A stretch of DNA of 49,650 nucleotides. Source: Gnetum montanum (taxonomy: Eukaryota; Streptophyta; Gnetopsida; Gnetales; Gnetaceae). Location: positions 61,903-111,552 of the forward strand of contig MNCI01014500.1 of assembly GCA_015680685.1 (NCBI GenBank), given 5' to 3'. Positions 33,661 to 45,048 of this stretch are shown piece after piece. Both the position numbers and the translations under genes were made by a program. A model generated the notes under the pieces. It was not told the DNA's origin, ran no database searches, and saw only the letters and a program-made list of their open reading frames with translations. The stretch's first letter is position 1. Each line of letters begins with the position of its first letter.

Positions 33661-34925
33661 GATGAATATGTAATGTCCGATCATTTTCCTAATGAAGCCC
33701 TCTTTGCCGATGTAGTAAATAACCAACCTGTGGAAATGAATTGGTATAGTAACATTCTCTCTTATCTCCTTACCCAAAAAACACCATAGGATCTGGACTT
33801 TAGGAAGAAATAACAGTTTCTTCACAGGGCCAAGTACTTCATGGAGATCAACAGACAACTTTACAAAGTATGTCCTGATGGCTTGGTTCGATGGTGCATG
33901 CCCGAGGTGGAGCAACTAAGAGTTCTCCAAGATGTTCATGAGGGCCCTTGTTGGGGTCACTATGTAGGGAGACAAATGGCTATTAAGATCCTGCTTGCAG
34001 GATATTACTAGCCAACATTATTTCGGGATGCCCATCAATTCGTCAAATCCTATGAGCGTTGTCAACATGATGGGGGAATGACTGCTAGAATGGAGGGTCC
34101 GCAACAATGGATTCAACCTTTAGAACCCTTCGACATTTGGGGAATAGACTTTATGGGGCCCATTACACCAATGTCTAATGGAAAAGCTTACATTATTGTT
34201 TCCATAGACTATCTAACTAAATGGGCTGAAGCAAATGCTGTTACAGACTACACATCATCTACAGTTGCACGATTTATGCAACAAAAAATATTAAATAGGT
34301 TTGGTGTGCCACGTGCACTCATTTCAGATAATGGAACACACTTCACAGGTGCAACCTTTCAGAAGTTAATGCAACGCTTAGGGGTTGAACATAAATTGAC
34401 TAAACCTTATCACCCCCAAGCTAACGAACAGGCTAAGGTCACCAATAGGGAGATCACTAAAATATTAACTAGGACAATCAGCAAGTATAGGTGAGACTGG
34501 AACACTAAACTAAATGATGCTCTTTGGGCATATCGCTCCAGCTGGAAACTCCCTATAGGCTACTCTCCCTATGAGTTAGTATATGGAAAGCTTCTAACGC
34601 TTCCAATTCAAACCGATCTCCGTACACTATCCATGGCTTGCGACTTCCACCTTGATCTTGATCTAGCACAAAAACAAAGGTTGACAACTTTAAACGTGCT
34701 AGAAGAAAATCAATTAGCTGCCCTATCATCAAATGAGTTGCACAAGGCATATAGCAAGCAAGACCATGACTTGAAGATTTGAAAGGTTTAGGGTCAACCA
34801 AGAGATAAGGTTCTCTACTGGAACTCCACGCATGTGCCACAACGCACAAAATTTCAAACACTATGGGAAGGACCTTACATTATTTATACAACCTTTCCTT
34901 CAAGGGCCATGACATATACAAACCT
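33661..34925 (+). pseudogene. Element B integrase, broken
   Basis: It inserts the DNA copy into the host genome. The HHCC zinc region reads HEGPCWGH (near 33940) and later SYERCQ (near 34050), where the first Cys of the usual C-x2-C is Tyr. The catalytic core is in the open piece 34078-34494. The first Asp is in WGIDFMGP (residue 24 of that piece) and the second in ISDNGTHF (residue 84). The position 36 residues later, where DD35E requires Glu, is Lys (codon 34435-34437). Downstream, NDALWAYRSSWKLPIGYSPY and a C-terminal region with GQPRDKVLYW are recognisable. Confidence 0.85.
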
Positions 34926-36499
34926 AAGAGCCCTGATAAGAGATTACTAGTCAATGTGCAACAGACCAAAACCCTTCCATGAACTTAGAACAGCCAGTGC
35001 ACATAATACCTCCGAGAAGGGACGACCCCATTCATTATTTTGGATCTCCTCCTTCCAACTCAATCATGGGGGAGATGGCCACCTCTGCTGATCAATCAAG
35101 GCCCTCAGTTCCTTTTTCAGTTTTTGTTTTACACATTTTTATTTTACAAATTCCTTTAACTTTTCTTGTTTTTGTTTTGCAACATCGTTTATACTCTTTC
35201 ATTTCTTTGTATGTTTGTTTATTTTGTTAGGTTCATCACCTAATAAGTGCTCCTGATGGTGGTATGAACTATAGTCCATTGATTGCTAATGTTTGGTTTT
35301 TACCTTTGAGTTATAATGTTGATACTAAGATATGGTTCTTTTGATATAACAGGCAATGGGTCCACGTCATCCATGCATCCATGAATTTCTATGGTCTCTC
35401 TTGGCTTGGAACTGTACAGTCCCCTTCTTTAAATCATAGAACTATCAACGAATTGGTGATTGGGCATTTCTAAAACTATGGAAGGACTCAAGGATTGAAA
35501 AGGGTGTGACTTCAAGGGGATTTGATGCATTTGTGCTACCCATTCTCTTGGGTGCTTGGATGTTTTCTTCTTATGTTTTCCTTACCATTCTGATGTTGCT
35601 CCAATATCAGGAAGCTAAGGTAATAAAAATAATAAGTTTTTGCATGGTGTGGTTCTCACACAAAAAAAAAGTGAGAATTCAAAGAACACCCCTTAGACAA
35701 AATAATCATCTGGGCTACAAGCACTGGTTATGGAACTAAACAAACATGTTCCCTCTAACTAAGGCCCTCTCTCACTTCCTACTTCTCCCTTTCTTGTTTC
35801 CTTGGAATGCTGGTGACTCTTTGGCAAGAGCATTCTTGCTACTTCAAGTAGATGGATTGGCCAAGTGTATTAATGTGAAGTCAATGAATGTGGATTATTT
35901 GAGGCTAGATTTGGAATGAGATCTACTAAGTCACATTAACCATTAAATACACAAGGGGCTATACATCACCTTGTTCTTGGGACTCCATTCCATTCTCTTC
36001 TCCTCATCATTCTTTCTCCATGATCCACCTCATTGTCGGTTGTATCAGTAGTCTATATTTTGGTTGATGCATCGTTTTCTTTTTGGTAAATTCTTGTGGT
36101 TTAGACTTTAACTCTTACTTCCAAATGACATTTCCAGAGCCTATGGACTCTTTGAATGTGGGATTGTCAGGGCATTAAGGGCATGAGCCTGCTTTGGGGA
36201 GGACACGTTGACATTCCTAATTGGTGCATCAGTTAACTTCTTTCCCTTCAACATTTCTGCAATCAACATCTATTTTGTTCATTTCCACCTCTGACATCTA
36301 TTTTATCGACGTTGTCGTTGTCTCTTTTTCTTCATCTTTCTTATTCCTTATCTTTTCCCATTCTATCGCTACCGGAGGATCACTCTTAGTCATGGGAGTC
36401 CTGGTCCTAGTCAAATTTTTTCAATTTTCTCCTAACCCCTACACCTTGGGTAGTCACCAGTGTTATATCTTTAGAATCTGTATTAGCCATATCACAACT
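34926..36499 (+). other. Element B post-pol region
   Basis: After integrase comes 'tcaatcatgggggagatggc' (35062-35081), which has a counterpart at the same place in element C ('tcatgggggagacac'). A T-rich stretch follows (35100-35230). Around 36170-36205 the block 'gagcctgctttggggagga' is also shared with element C (44131-44150). Short frames such as 35506-35739 have no motif. No envelope-like gene is recognisable. Confidence 0.6.
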
Positions 36500-37160
36500 N
36501 NNNNNNNNNNNNNNNNNNNNNNNNNNNNNNNNNNNNNNNNNNNNNNNNNNNNNNNNNNNNNNNNNNNNNNNNNNNNNNNNNNNNNNNNNNNNNNNNNNNN
36601 NNNNNNNNNNNNNNNNNNNNNNNNNNNNNNNNNNNNNNNNNNNNNNNNNNNNNNNNNNNNNNNNNNNNNNNNNNNNNNNNNNNNNNNNNNNNNNNNNNNN
36701 NNNNNNNNNNNNNNNNNNNNNNNNNNNNNNNNNNNNNNNNNNNNNNNNNNNNNNNNNNNNNNNNNNNNNNNNNNNNNNNNNNNNNNNNNNNNNNNNNNNN
36801 NNNNNNNNNNNNNNNNNNNNNNNNNNNNNNNNNNNNNNNNNNNNNNNNNNNNNNNNNNNNNNNNNNNNNNNNNNNNNNNNNNNNNNNNNNNNNNNNNNNN
36901 NNNNNNNNNNNNNNNNNNNNNNNNNNNNNNNNNNNNNNNNNNNNNNNNNNNNNNNNNNNNNNNNNNNNNNNNNNNNNNNNNNNNNNNNNNNNNNNNNNNN
37001 NNNNNNNNNNNNNNNNNNNNNNNNNNNNNNNNNNNNNNNNNNNNNNNNNNNNNNNNNNNNNNNNNNNNNNNNNNNNNNNNNNNNNNNNNNNNNNNNNNNN
37101 NNNNNNNNNNNNNNNNNNNNNNNNNNNNNNNNNNNNNNNNNNNNNNNNNNNNNNNNNNNN
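36500..37160. other. Assembly gap (661 N)
   Basis: A run of N. By alignment with the 5' LTR, the first 474 bp of the element B 3' LTR should lie here, with its start near 36687 if the gap size is right. Open frames that appear to cross this region are artefacts. Confidence 0.98.
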
Positions 37161-37479
37161 AAGTGGGAACAAATATTGGTGTTAGGAATAGTTAGAACTT
37201 AGTTAGTGAATAGTTAATGAAAGTTAGTCATTTAGTTCTCCTTACCTTCCCCTATTAGCATAAGACATTAAAAAGATAAAAGATATAAAAATCATATACC
37301 TCAAGCTTACTTAACCATACAACCGTGACAATGCAAGTAAGTTTGGAAAGATAGTGATTGATTAACCTTAAAGTGTTCCATTAGGACGTGTAAGCACTTA
37401 GTCCTTGGAGTTCGACTTGATTGTGCGTGAAATGCTCGTATTTGTATGGTTGAGTGTAGGGGTACCTCACCACTCATCA
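37161..37479 (+). repeat. Element B 3' LTR, visible end
   Basis: It aligns base for base in length with 28773-29091. It ends CACCACTCATCA, followed by the target duplication CCTTT. Differences are few, so this insertion looks clearly younger than element A. Confidence 0.9.
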
Positions 37480-38539
37480 CCTTTCGAGTTGATATTTGTA
37501 GCTTAATAATACTTGAAAAGTCCTAGTTATGCATATAACTAAAGAGGCTACTAATAAAAGTATATCAATGTGATTTTCAAAAACATTACCTAAATTATGA
37601 TGTTTAATAATACTTATTAAAAAAGACTAGCCAATCTTATCATAATCTTTTGCAAAATCAAATTTAAGAAGAATGGCTTTTCATTTTGTGGAAGAATCCT
37701 AATGCATACCCTCAATAGCAACAACCACATTGTCTAAGATATACCTACCTTGAATAAAACTAGTTTGCTCTTTGGTGATGAGCTGAAGAAGAAATGATTT
37801 TAATTTATTAGCTATAGTTTTATCAACAATTTTGTAGATGACATTCAAAAGAGTAATTAGGTGCCAATTGCTAATGCACATACTATCTTTTATTTTGGGC
37901 AATAACTTAATAATGCTAGTGTTGGTAACTTTGCCAAAAGAACCTTTTGTAATAGCTTCCTTATACACATTGTACATTGTATCTTGAAGAGAGGGCCATT
38001 TTTTTTTAAAAAAATTGTACAATAAGACCATCCATACCAAGGGCTTTATCGTCATGAAGTTGTTGCAGAGCCTTAAAAATATCATCTTTAGAAAGAAGAG
38101 AAGCATCATCAAATATGGATTGATTAAAAGGAATAATGACTCCCAAGCAACTATTATCTGAAACTAGATTAATATCTTCTTTACATAAAATATTAGAAAA
38201 TAATCAAATAAGACTTGTAAAATGTCATTTATGGAAGTGAAGATATTATCATCAACATGAGTAGTCAATATTTTTGGGGAGTGTTGTCTCCCTTTAAGGA
38301 AATGAAAAACATTTTTAATAGCGTGGTCACCCATATGAAGCCAAGAAAGTTGAGTATGAAGGTAAGCTCTTCTAACTTGATGATGATCAATAATATGCAT
38401 ATTTTCCTTAGCAATTTGCAGACTTCAAATTCGAGCCTTTGTAGCTTCACCTCTATTAATTATATTTTATAAGAAGGAAATATTCTTACTAAGGTTGTAT
38501 TTATGCATATCCATATGAGAAGCCACCATTTTCCCTACA
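37480..38539 (-). mobile_element. LINE (minus strand), 5' part, cut by elements B and C
   Basis: The upstream half of the LINE whose 3' half is at 26620-28298. On the minus strand it runs from 38539 to 37480. Its left end stops at element B and its right end at the LTR of element C, so the endonuclease region, if it survives, lies beyond element C outside the window. Confidence 0.85.
37640..38400 (-). pseudogene. LINE pre-RT and RT fingers, minus strand
   Basis: The piece 38164-38400 includes SWLHMGDHAIKNVFHF, matching the 'WL..GD.NTKFFH' block that precedes RT in plant LINEs. The piece 37699-38112 has IIKLLPKIKD, then ISNWHLITLLNVIYKIVDKT, then IANKLKSFL, then EQTSFIQGRYILDNVVVA. Downstream in the same direction LKFDFAKDYDKIG carries the first catalytic Asp (near 37655). 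The motif order and strand match the other half across element B. Confidence 0.85.
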
Positions 38540-39402
38540 TGTAAAGTCAATTTTTTTTGCTCTACAATATTGTAGCAACAATGTCATAACCCATGCTACA
38601 TCATCATTGATACAATGTCTCAAGATGTGTGTAGCCATATAAATATTAACACTTGGATGCACAATCAACAACTTTTCATTTCAAGTCTTAAGAAAACTCT
38701 TGTTGTTTGTTTTCTTAGTTAGTGATAGAGTGAATGCCTGTAGCATGGTGTTTAGTAGTTGAACAAAATCTTTATTCGATTGAATTGTACTTGGATGTAG
38801 TTCATGATGGTAATAAAAGTTTAGATTGCTACCCATCATTATAACATCTACTTAGTTTTATTTGTTTACTTAGCATAATTTCCATGTTTTCTTAGCTTAA
38901 TCATTTACATTTCCAAAGAACTTTATTTTACTTGTTCATTAGTAAAGTGGAATGAGTACGATTGGTTTTGAGCATTAAAGTGTTATTGTTTGGCAACCTA
39001 GAAGTTGTTTCACTTGATTCGCTCAGTGGTGAATTCACTTGGTAATCCTAGTAATGGTTACATGAGTCCATGATGTGTCGAAAAAATAGGAACATATGTG
39101 CATCGCTATAGGATAGAATAGATTTACATTCTTGTCATTACTTAGATTTAGCAATTAACTATGTTTCCATTATGTTTATGCTTAGGAGTAAAATAATCCT
39201 TAAAACAACACATTACATATGCCTCATTGCGAGTTAAATCATACACTTAGACTTCACTAACTCAAGGTGAGAAGACAACGATCATGAACTCAATATCAAT
39301 TACTAGCATAATTACATTGTCTATCTACAGATTACAATATAGCCATGCGTTGGCACTTATGACTTGTATGGTAGAGTGTTGTGATTGTTCCACCACTCAT
39401 CA
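38540..39402 (+). repeat. Element C 5' LTR, about 863 bp
   Basis: The start TGTAAAGTCAATTTTT aligns with the 3' LTR start TGAGAAAGTCAATTTTTG at 48059. The end CACCACTCATCA is followed by a primer site. Shared stretches include 'gtagcaacaatgtcata' and 'caacaacttttcatttcaag' (both LTRs). The 5' copy lacks about 15 bp present in the 3' copy after 'gtcata' and has lost the palindromic 'acgatatcgt'. The start is less certain than the end. Confidence 0.75.
38638..38645 (+). promoter_or_regulatory. TATA box of element C 5' LTR
   Basis: TATAAATA in 'agccatataaatatt'; the 3' LTR has it at 48186-48193 in the same context. Confidence 0.6.
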
Positions 39403-39421
39403 TTGGCATCATTGTTGGGGA
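39403..39421 (+). other. Primer-binding site of element C, decayed
   Basis: 'ttggcatcattgttgggga' right after the LTR is the site seen in elements B and D with several changes. Confidence 0.75.
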
Positions 39422-39547
39422 TGTGTCAATGTGTGCTAAGTAATTGATCTTACAAAGTTCATTGTATTAAGAACTATAAAATCAATCTTCATAATATTTA
39501 AATCATCCTAATAACATACACACTTAACCAAGTGTCACACATTTAAC

Positions 39548-41240
39548 ATGGCTACAACTAAGGAAGAACTATCACCTACCAAAGAGTTACAAAGGGATAA
39601 TGATAGAAAAAACGATGATGAAGACTAGAGTATGCCTATGCAAATAAGAATCTCATATGCTCACATTGATCCTTATTACCCTGATTTCACATTCATCTTT
39701 CATCAAGATGGACAATTGAGGTGGATAGACCTACCTAGCAACATTGTTTTACCTCTAGAGTGTTCAACACCCATCAGGATTCAAACAACTTTAAGGGGAA
39801 TGAATTTGAGTCATGCACAAGAAGGGTACCATGTGACCAAACACATGATAAGACCCTATCAACCCATAGAGGCACAAGTGTAGATGAATGCTGCTATGGA
39901 AATTAAACATGAGCATAACAAGGGAAAGCAAGTTAACTCTCCTATTATCCTAGAAGAACTTGATGGTGATGCATTTGTAGTAGAGAAACTCCACCATAAT
40001 CATGAAGTCCATTCCCAAAAGCCTATTATTCGTCTAGAAGAACCTATTAAGGTGTAACTACATTCATCCCTTGCTAAGACACCAAGAAGAGAAGCAAAGG
40101 ACTCTAAGCACAAGTAGGACTTAAGGCCTAGAGTTTCTGCTAGATCACAAAGAGATGAATTCTAGAGTCATAGAAGAAGAACTAGCTAGCATCATTCTCC
40201 AATTGCTTTGCCTTCCTCCTCATAATTGTTTATGGACTCTGACAGAAGGAAACAATGGTATAGAGATCATAATAGGGAGAGAAGTAGAGCTCATCATAGA
40301 CATGAGTATTATCCAAGACACCTTGATGAAGAAGATGAAGAGCATGAACCACAGAGGAACAAGGATAGATGTGAAGAGAGAGAGAGATATGAGTATCAAA
40401 GGGGCCATCACTACAATTAAGCATATGAAACCTATGATCATGAAGAATCCCTATTGGCTACTCATAGCATGATCAATTTAGGGAAAGCTATATACATTCC
40501 AACCAGGCATGTGAGAGATAGTCACACCAAGCTACTTAATATGAACAATGTTTCTAAGTTTGAAGGTGGGTATAACACGGATTCACAACATCACCTTCAA
40601 GCATTTCATGATGCCTGTGCCCTACAGAATATCGAAAGTCACTAGTAGAGACTTAAGTTGTTCCCTCTAACACTCATCAAGGAGGTAGAAAGCTAGTATA
40701 GATCATTAGAACCTAAATCAATCAAAAGGTGGAGTACCATGCTTTAACTTTTTAATAATAAATACCAAACCCAGTCCTAGGTGTTTAATCTTAGGAAGCA
40801 AATCTAGGGTTGGAAGTACGAGACCCATGAATCCCTTGATGCAATGATGAATAGATACTACTCTCTTCTACATATGTGCCTAGGCCATGGATTTTTCCAA
40901 AGGAAGTGGCTTAGACATATCATCAATGGGCCAAGGAATGAAACCAAGGAAACCCTTAAGGTTTATTACCAAGATAGACTATCCAAAATGATCACCCATT
41001 GGATCCAAAGGCTAATTGACCAAATGGCAAAGAAAGAAGATGAGTTGAAGAAGAGAAAATTAGCCAAGGAGCATAATAGAGATCCATTTATTTAGAAAAG
41101 AGATGTATAAGTATGTGATAAGCAAGAGGAATAAACCCAGGAAGAAGAAGAAAAGATACTACAAACAAAAAGAAAAATTTGCTTCAATGGTAGAATATTC
41201 TAACTCAAGCTTAGACAATGAGGAAGGGTGTACAGTGTGC
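39548..41240 (+). pseudogene. Element C gag, broken
   Basis: The start is the ATG at 39548 and one frame can be followed to 41095 with many stops. The N-terminal FTFIFHQDGQLRWIDLPSNI corresponds to the same block in element B. A region rich in Arg, Glu and His (40226-40420) follows. The capsid core has HLQAFHDACALQNIES, then KRWSTML, then LDAMMNRYYSLLHMCLGHGF, clearly homologous to element B. A Lys/Glu-rich stretch closes it, and a Cys/His pattern (CTVC, then H and C) near 41229-41265 may be the zinc knuckle. Confidence 0.8.
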
Positions 41241-41959
41241 TAGTATGAACATCCTAAAGAATGCCATCCTATGATGGCACATTTGCAAGAATTAGGGGCA
41301 TATGTGCTTAATCCAAGATTTGTCAAAAGCAAATGCCAAAATGGTTACCTTACCCTCAAGATAACTACAAATAGTTTTTCAACCCACTTATTATCCAAGT
41401 GAATCTTACCTACAGTTGTAGGAGCAATATCAACAATACTAACAATAACCATAATCATGGCGAATGCCACCACTAAGCCAGTAGTACCCATATTGGCAAC
41501 CAGACCCTTATGGATAGTATGTGTAGCATATGATATCTTCAAAAAACATAGTAGTTCATACTTTGCAATATTATCCACTTGAGTATTATAGACCTGCCAT
41601 TCCAAGAATGGATTCTAACCCATATGTACACCAAACTGTAGCTAGTCCATTAAGTCAACCTTCCAACCCTCTATTGCCTGTGCCACCACCTACAATGCAA
41701 GGAGACTTGTCATTAAAGCCTTAGTAGAGAAGTGCTACAAGGGCAGTGAACATACAAAAAGAGGATCATACCAACAACACTAAAGGGAAATAGAGGAAGT
41801 GTGCTTTCTTTAGGAAAATTCCAAAAAAGCTAGTAGAATAACGACATCATTAAATCATGTTCCTTATATAAAGGATTGTCCTACAAACACCTTGCTTCTC
41901 CAACAATGAAATCAAAATATTATGATTATCATGCTAACTGAAACAATATCAGACTAGAT

Positions 41960-42350
41960 AAAGGTAGGGACACTCCCTAGGAAAAGAATAGATCCAGGAA
42001 TTCCTCCAATTTATTTACAAATCACTAAAAATCAACCATGCAAGGCTCTACTAGACTCAGGTTCTCAAGTGAATTTGATACCTCAAGAAATAGACAAGGC
42101 ATGGAACTTGCCATCCTTAAAGAAGTGCAACATAAGGTTAGAGCTAGTAGATCAATCTATCATGATTCCTTTGAGATAGATAGAAGATGTGAGGATCACT
42201 ATTTATGGATGGTCTTATCCAGCAGATTTCATAGTGATCGATGTGAAGGATGATAATAAGAAATTTCCTATCATTATGGGAAGAGCATGGCTTAGCACAA
42301 TAGATGTTATGTTAAGAATAAGAGATTTATCTGTGGAAATCTCTAAATAA
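41960..42350 (+). pseudogene. Element C aspartic protease, broken
   Basis: The frame reads PPIYLQITKNQPCKALLDSG, then SQVNLIPQEIDKAWNLP, then FPIIMGRAWLSTIDV, matching the element B protease almost block for block. The D-S-G catalytic triad is intact. A stop lies near 42176 and another near 42348. An RT domain should follow, but none is present. Confidence 0.8.
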
Positions 42351-42960
42351 GATGAACAAGGATCCATACATATGCAAAGAATTTCATGCATTACTAATGA
42401 CAAAGAAAGGTGCAGTTGTGAACCAAAACTTCTGAATGTCAACATAATCCTTACACCAACCCACAAATGTGAGAAACATGCATGTGAAAAAAGGAACATG
42501 GGCCACTAAACCAAAAGACACCCAGTGGCTAAAAAATGAGAATGTAAAACCATCCAAAACATGCATGGAAACATCTAATCCACTTGTTAACTCCTACCCT
42601 AAGAAAATGTCTTGACCTAAGAATTCATAAAAGGATATACTAAACCATGATCATACACCAACAAGTAGTAAACATGGAGACTTGACACTTGAAATTAAGA
42701 ATAAACAAGAATATATAGTTGAACCTTTTGAAATAAAAAGGCCATTTAGTCCAATAGAATACATATCTCCAAAAGACCAAGACTTGATTATCATTAATAT
42801 TACATGGGATAATAATCAAAAAAGTAAATCAATGAGGATGATAGGTAAGAAAGCTAGAGTGTATGATCCAGCGGATATAGGATCCACTTTTTGAATACTC
42901 ACCCATGAGTTCAGTCATGGGGGAGACACCCTATCTTGATTTTGGAATTAATAAGTGCTT
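42351..42960 (+). pseudogene. Junction where element C has lost RT, RNase H and integrase
   Basis: Decayed sequence continues in protease-like phase to about 42540. An open piece follows (42682-42894) whose end, ARVYDPADIGSTF, leads to 'gttcagtcatgggggagaca'. In element B the corresponding 'catgggggaga' lies after integrase. So roughly 3 kb of pol found in B is absent here. I cannot see whether the loss was one deletion. Confidence 0.6.
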
Positions 42961-45048
42961 TTTGATTTTTTGTTTCAAAATTCTTTTTGGTTTACAATTT
43001 CTTATTATACTTTTCAAATTTCTTACCAATTTTTCATAATCTTTGATATATTTTTATTCTATTAAAATTTTTCATTTCTTCATCATTTGCTATTCTTTGA
43101 TATTTTTCAAATTCTTTCTCTATTGTTTCTATTTTTCTATAATATTCACTACCAATTTTGTACCTATTTTTGTTGATTTTTCCAATAAAGTGCAAGTAAT
43201 AAAGTAAGATGTAGTTCCAATAAGGGGAAGATTGCCCTATATTATCTAATCATAAAGGACAGATTACCTATACAGTGAGACCCTGATACCCATCCACCCA
43301 TTTCAACAATAAGAGGTTCTTACCATGGCCATAATGATATTCTCTTCATAATAAAACAAAGAATAAAACTGTGATCATTATGCCTAGATAGAAAAGTGAA
43401 GAGCCAATTGGGAATGAAAAGGGTATGACATCAAAGGGACTTGTGAATTCTCTAAGATTACTACTGTGAGTTCTATCCTATTATTGAGGATGTCTTATTT
43501 TCTTGAAGATCTAATGAAAAATGGAAGTAAGAGTACAATAAGTGCTAACTTACCGTGTCAATGGAAAGACATGTTACCCATGCCTGAAGGTAGTCCTCTG
43601 GTAAGGTTAACATAGTCAAAATAAAATCAATGCACAAAATAAATTTTTGGGGGTCCCAGTAGAAAGACATGTTATCTATGCATGAAGATAGATGGCTTCT
43701 TAGGAATCTCAAAAATAAAAAGTACAATTAATCAACTCCTCCCTTGAACAACACACCAAGTGGTAATACTCCTTGTGATAATGGTAGTCTTATGGTTGTT
43801 ATTAACAATGTGATATCATTGGAAAGTGGTATGGACTTGGTTTGAATCTTGGAATGAAAGTCTAATAATTACTCTAACCATAGATCACACACAAGGATTT
43901 GTTATGCCTATGGTAAGATACTTCACATCCTAGTTTCAGCAATCCCTTTGATAGTCCATCTTACCTTGCTATATATTTAATCATAACTTTATGGTTTTGT
44001 ATAATATAGTGTTATTTTCCTAATTTGGTGATATTAACATGTGTGTTTTGCTAGACTGGTATGTCTTACATTCAACTCCTTGAGTGCCTACGAACATTTT
44101 TAGGTGTGGTTATACAAGGGCACTATGGGCTGGAGCCTACTTTGGGGACGACCCACTTGTATACCTCTTGTATTTTAGACTTGACAAGCAATTTCACATC
44201 ATCTTGTGCCTTCCAAAATAATCAAGATCCAATAAATGCTTTCCATATCATCTAATAATTTGTCCATACATCTATAATTTTTAACCCTTCTCCTATCCAT
44301 TCAATAAATTTTTGTTACTCGAGATTCCTTTCTTATGAACTTTGAATTCCAAATTTTCAACAACCTAAGACTCTTTCGACAAGCTTCATATCTTCCAAAC
44401 ATTCCAATTGACTCATTCTTTTCCAAAAAATTCAATGAAAATTTAAAATTTTTTATGGTGACATTGTAGCTACAATGTTGTGCACATAAAAATAGTATAT
44501 ATATGCACAGGAGTTAGCAAAATTTTTCATTCCTTCATTTTCTAGCAAGAGAAGTTTTTGTAGGTTTTCCTTAGAGCTCTTGCACACTAACTTTCCAAGG
44601 TCATAACTTCCCTCTATAGCTCTAATTTTCAAAATTCTTAAACCCTATTGATCCCAAAGCACTCAACTTAGTCATGGAAGGGTATATTGCACTATACATC
44701 TAAAAATTTGATCCAAAAATTCTTAAAACCTAGAAGATACTATAAAGGATAAGGATAATGAAATAATAAGAATCTTATTATTAATTAGTTAAAATTAAGC
44801 CAAAGAACTTAGTTAATTCTTCTAATTGACCATACCAACTATTTTAAGGTGCAATAAGCAAGAAAATGATAATTGTGGAAGCTCATAAGTAATTAAAGAT
44901 ATGACACTTAAGGGGTTTCTTTTTGAAAATTTTTCTAACTATGTAATTATAATAAGATAAGAAATCTAACTAAGGGTACAAGGAAGATGAAGAACTATTA
45001 AGAATTGATTTAAACACTCTGATGATTTCAAATACTCATTGATTGCAG
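42961..45048 (+). other. Element C noncoding interior
   Basis: T-rich sequence at 42960-43200, as in element B. At 44131-44150 lies the block 'gagcctactttggggacgac', shared with B. No coding frame or domain is recognised in these 2 kb. Confidence 0.6.

Larger units (their letters stand above)
28294..37484 (+). mobile_element. Element B: Ty3/gypsy, Athila/Tat branch, gag-pol remnants
   Basis: A gypsy element inserted into the minus-strand LINE. It is bounded by CCTTT (28294-28298 and 37480-37484), with a 5' LTR at 28299-29091, a primer site directly after it, gag, protease, RT, RNase H and integrase in that order on the plus strand, a noncoding post-pol region of more than 1.5 kb, and the end of a 3' LTR after an assembly gap. 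Integrase lying after RNase H is the gypsy order. The integrase style (WGIDFMGP, NDALWAYRS) resembles Athila-type elements. All genes carry stops. Confidence 0.92.

Noticed and set aside
35506-35739. Envelope-like gene in the post-pol region of element B
   Set aside because: A short hydrophobic stretch is present, but no signal peptide, cleavage site or length to support an envelope protein.
36221-37195. Long open frames on both strands across 36221-37195
   Set aside because: They are open only because the run of N has no stops. The flanking sequence shows no coding signal.
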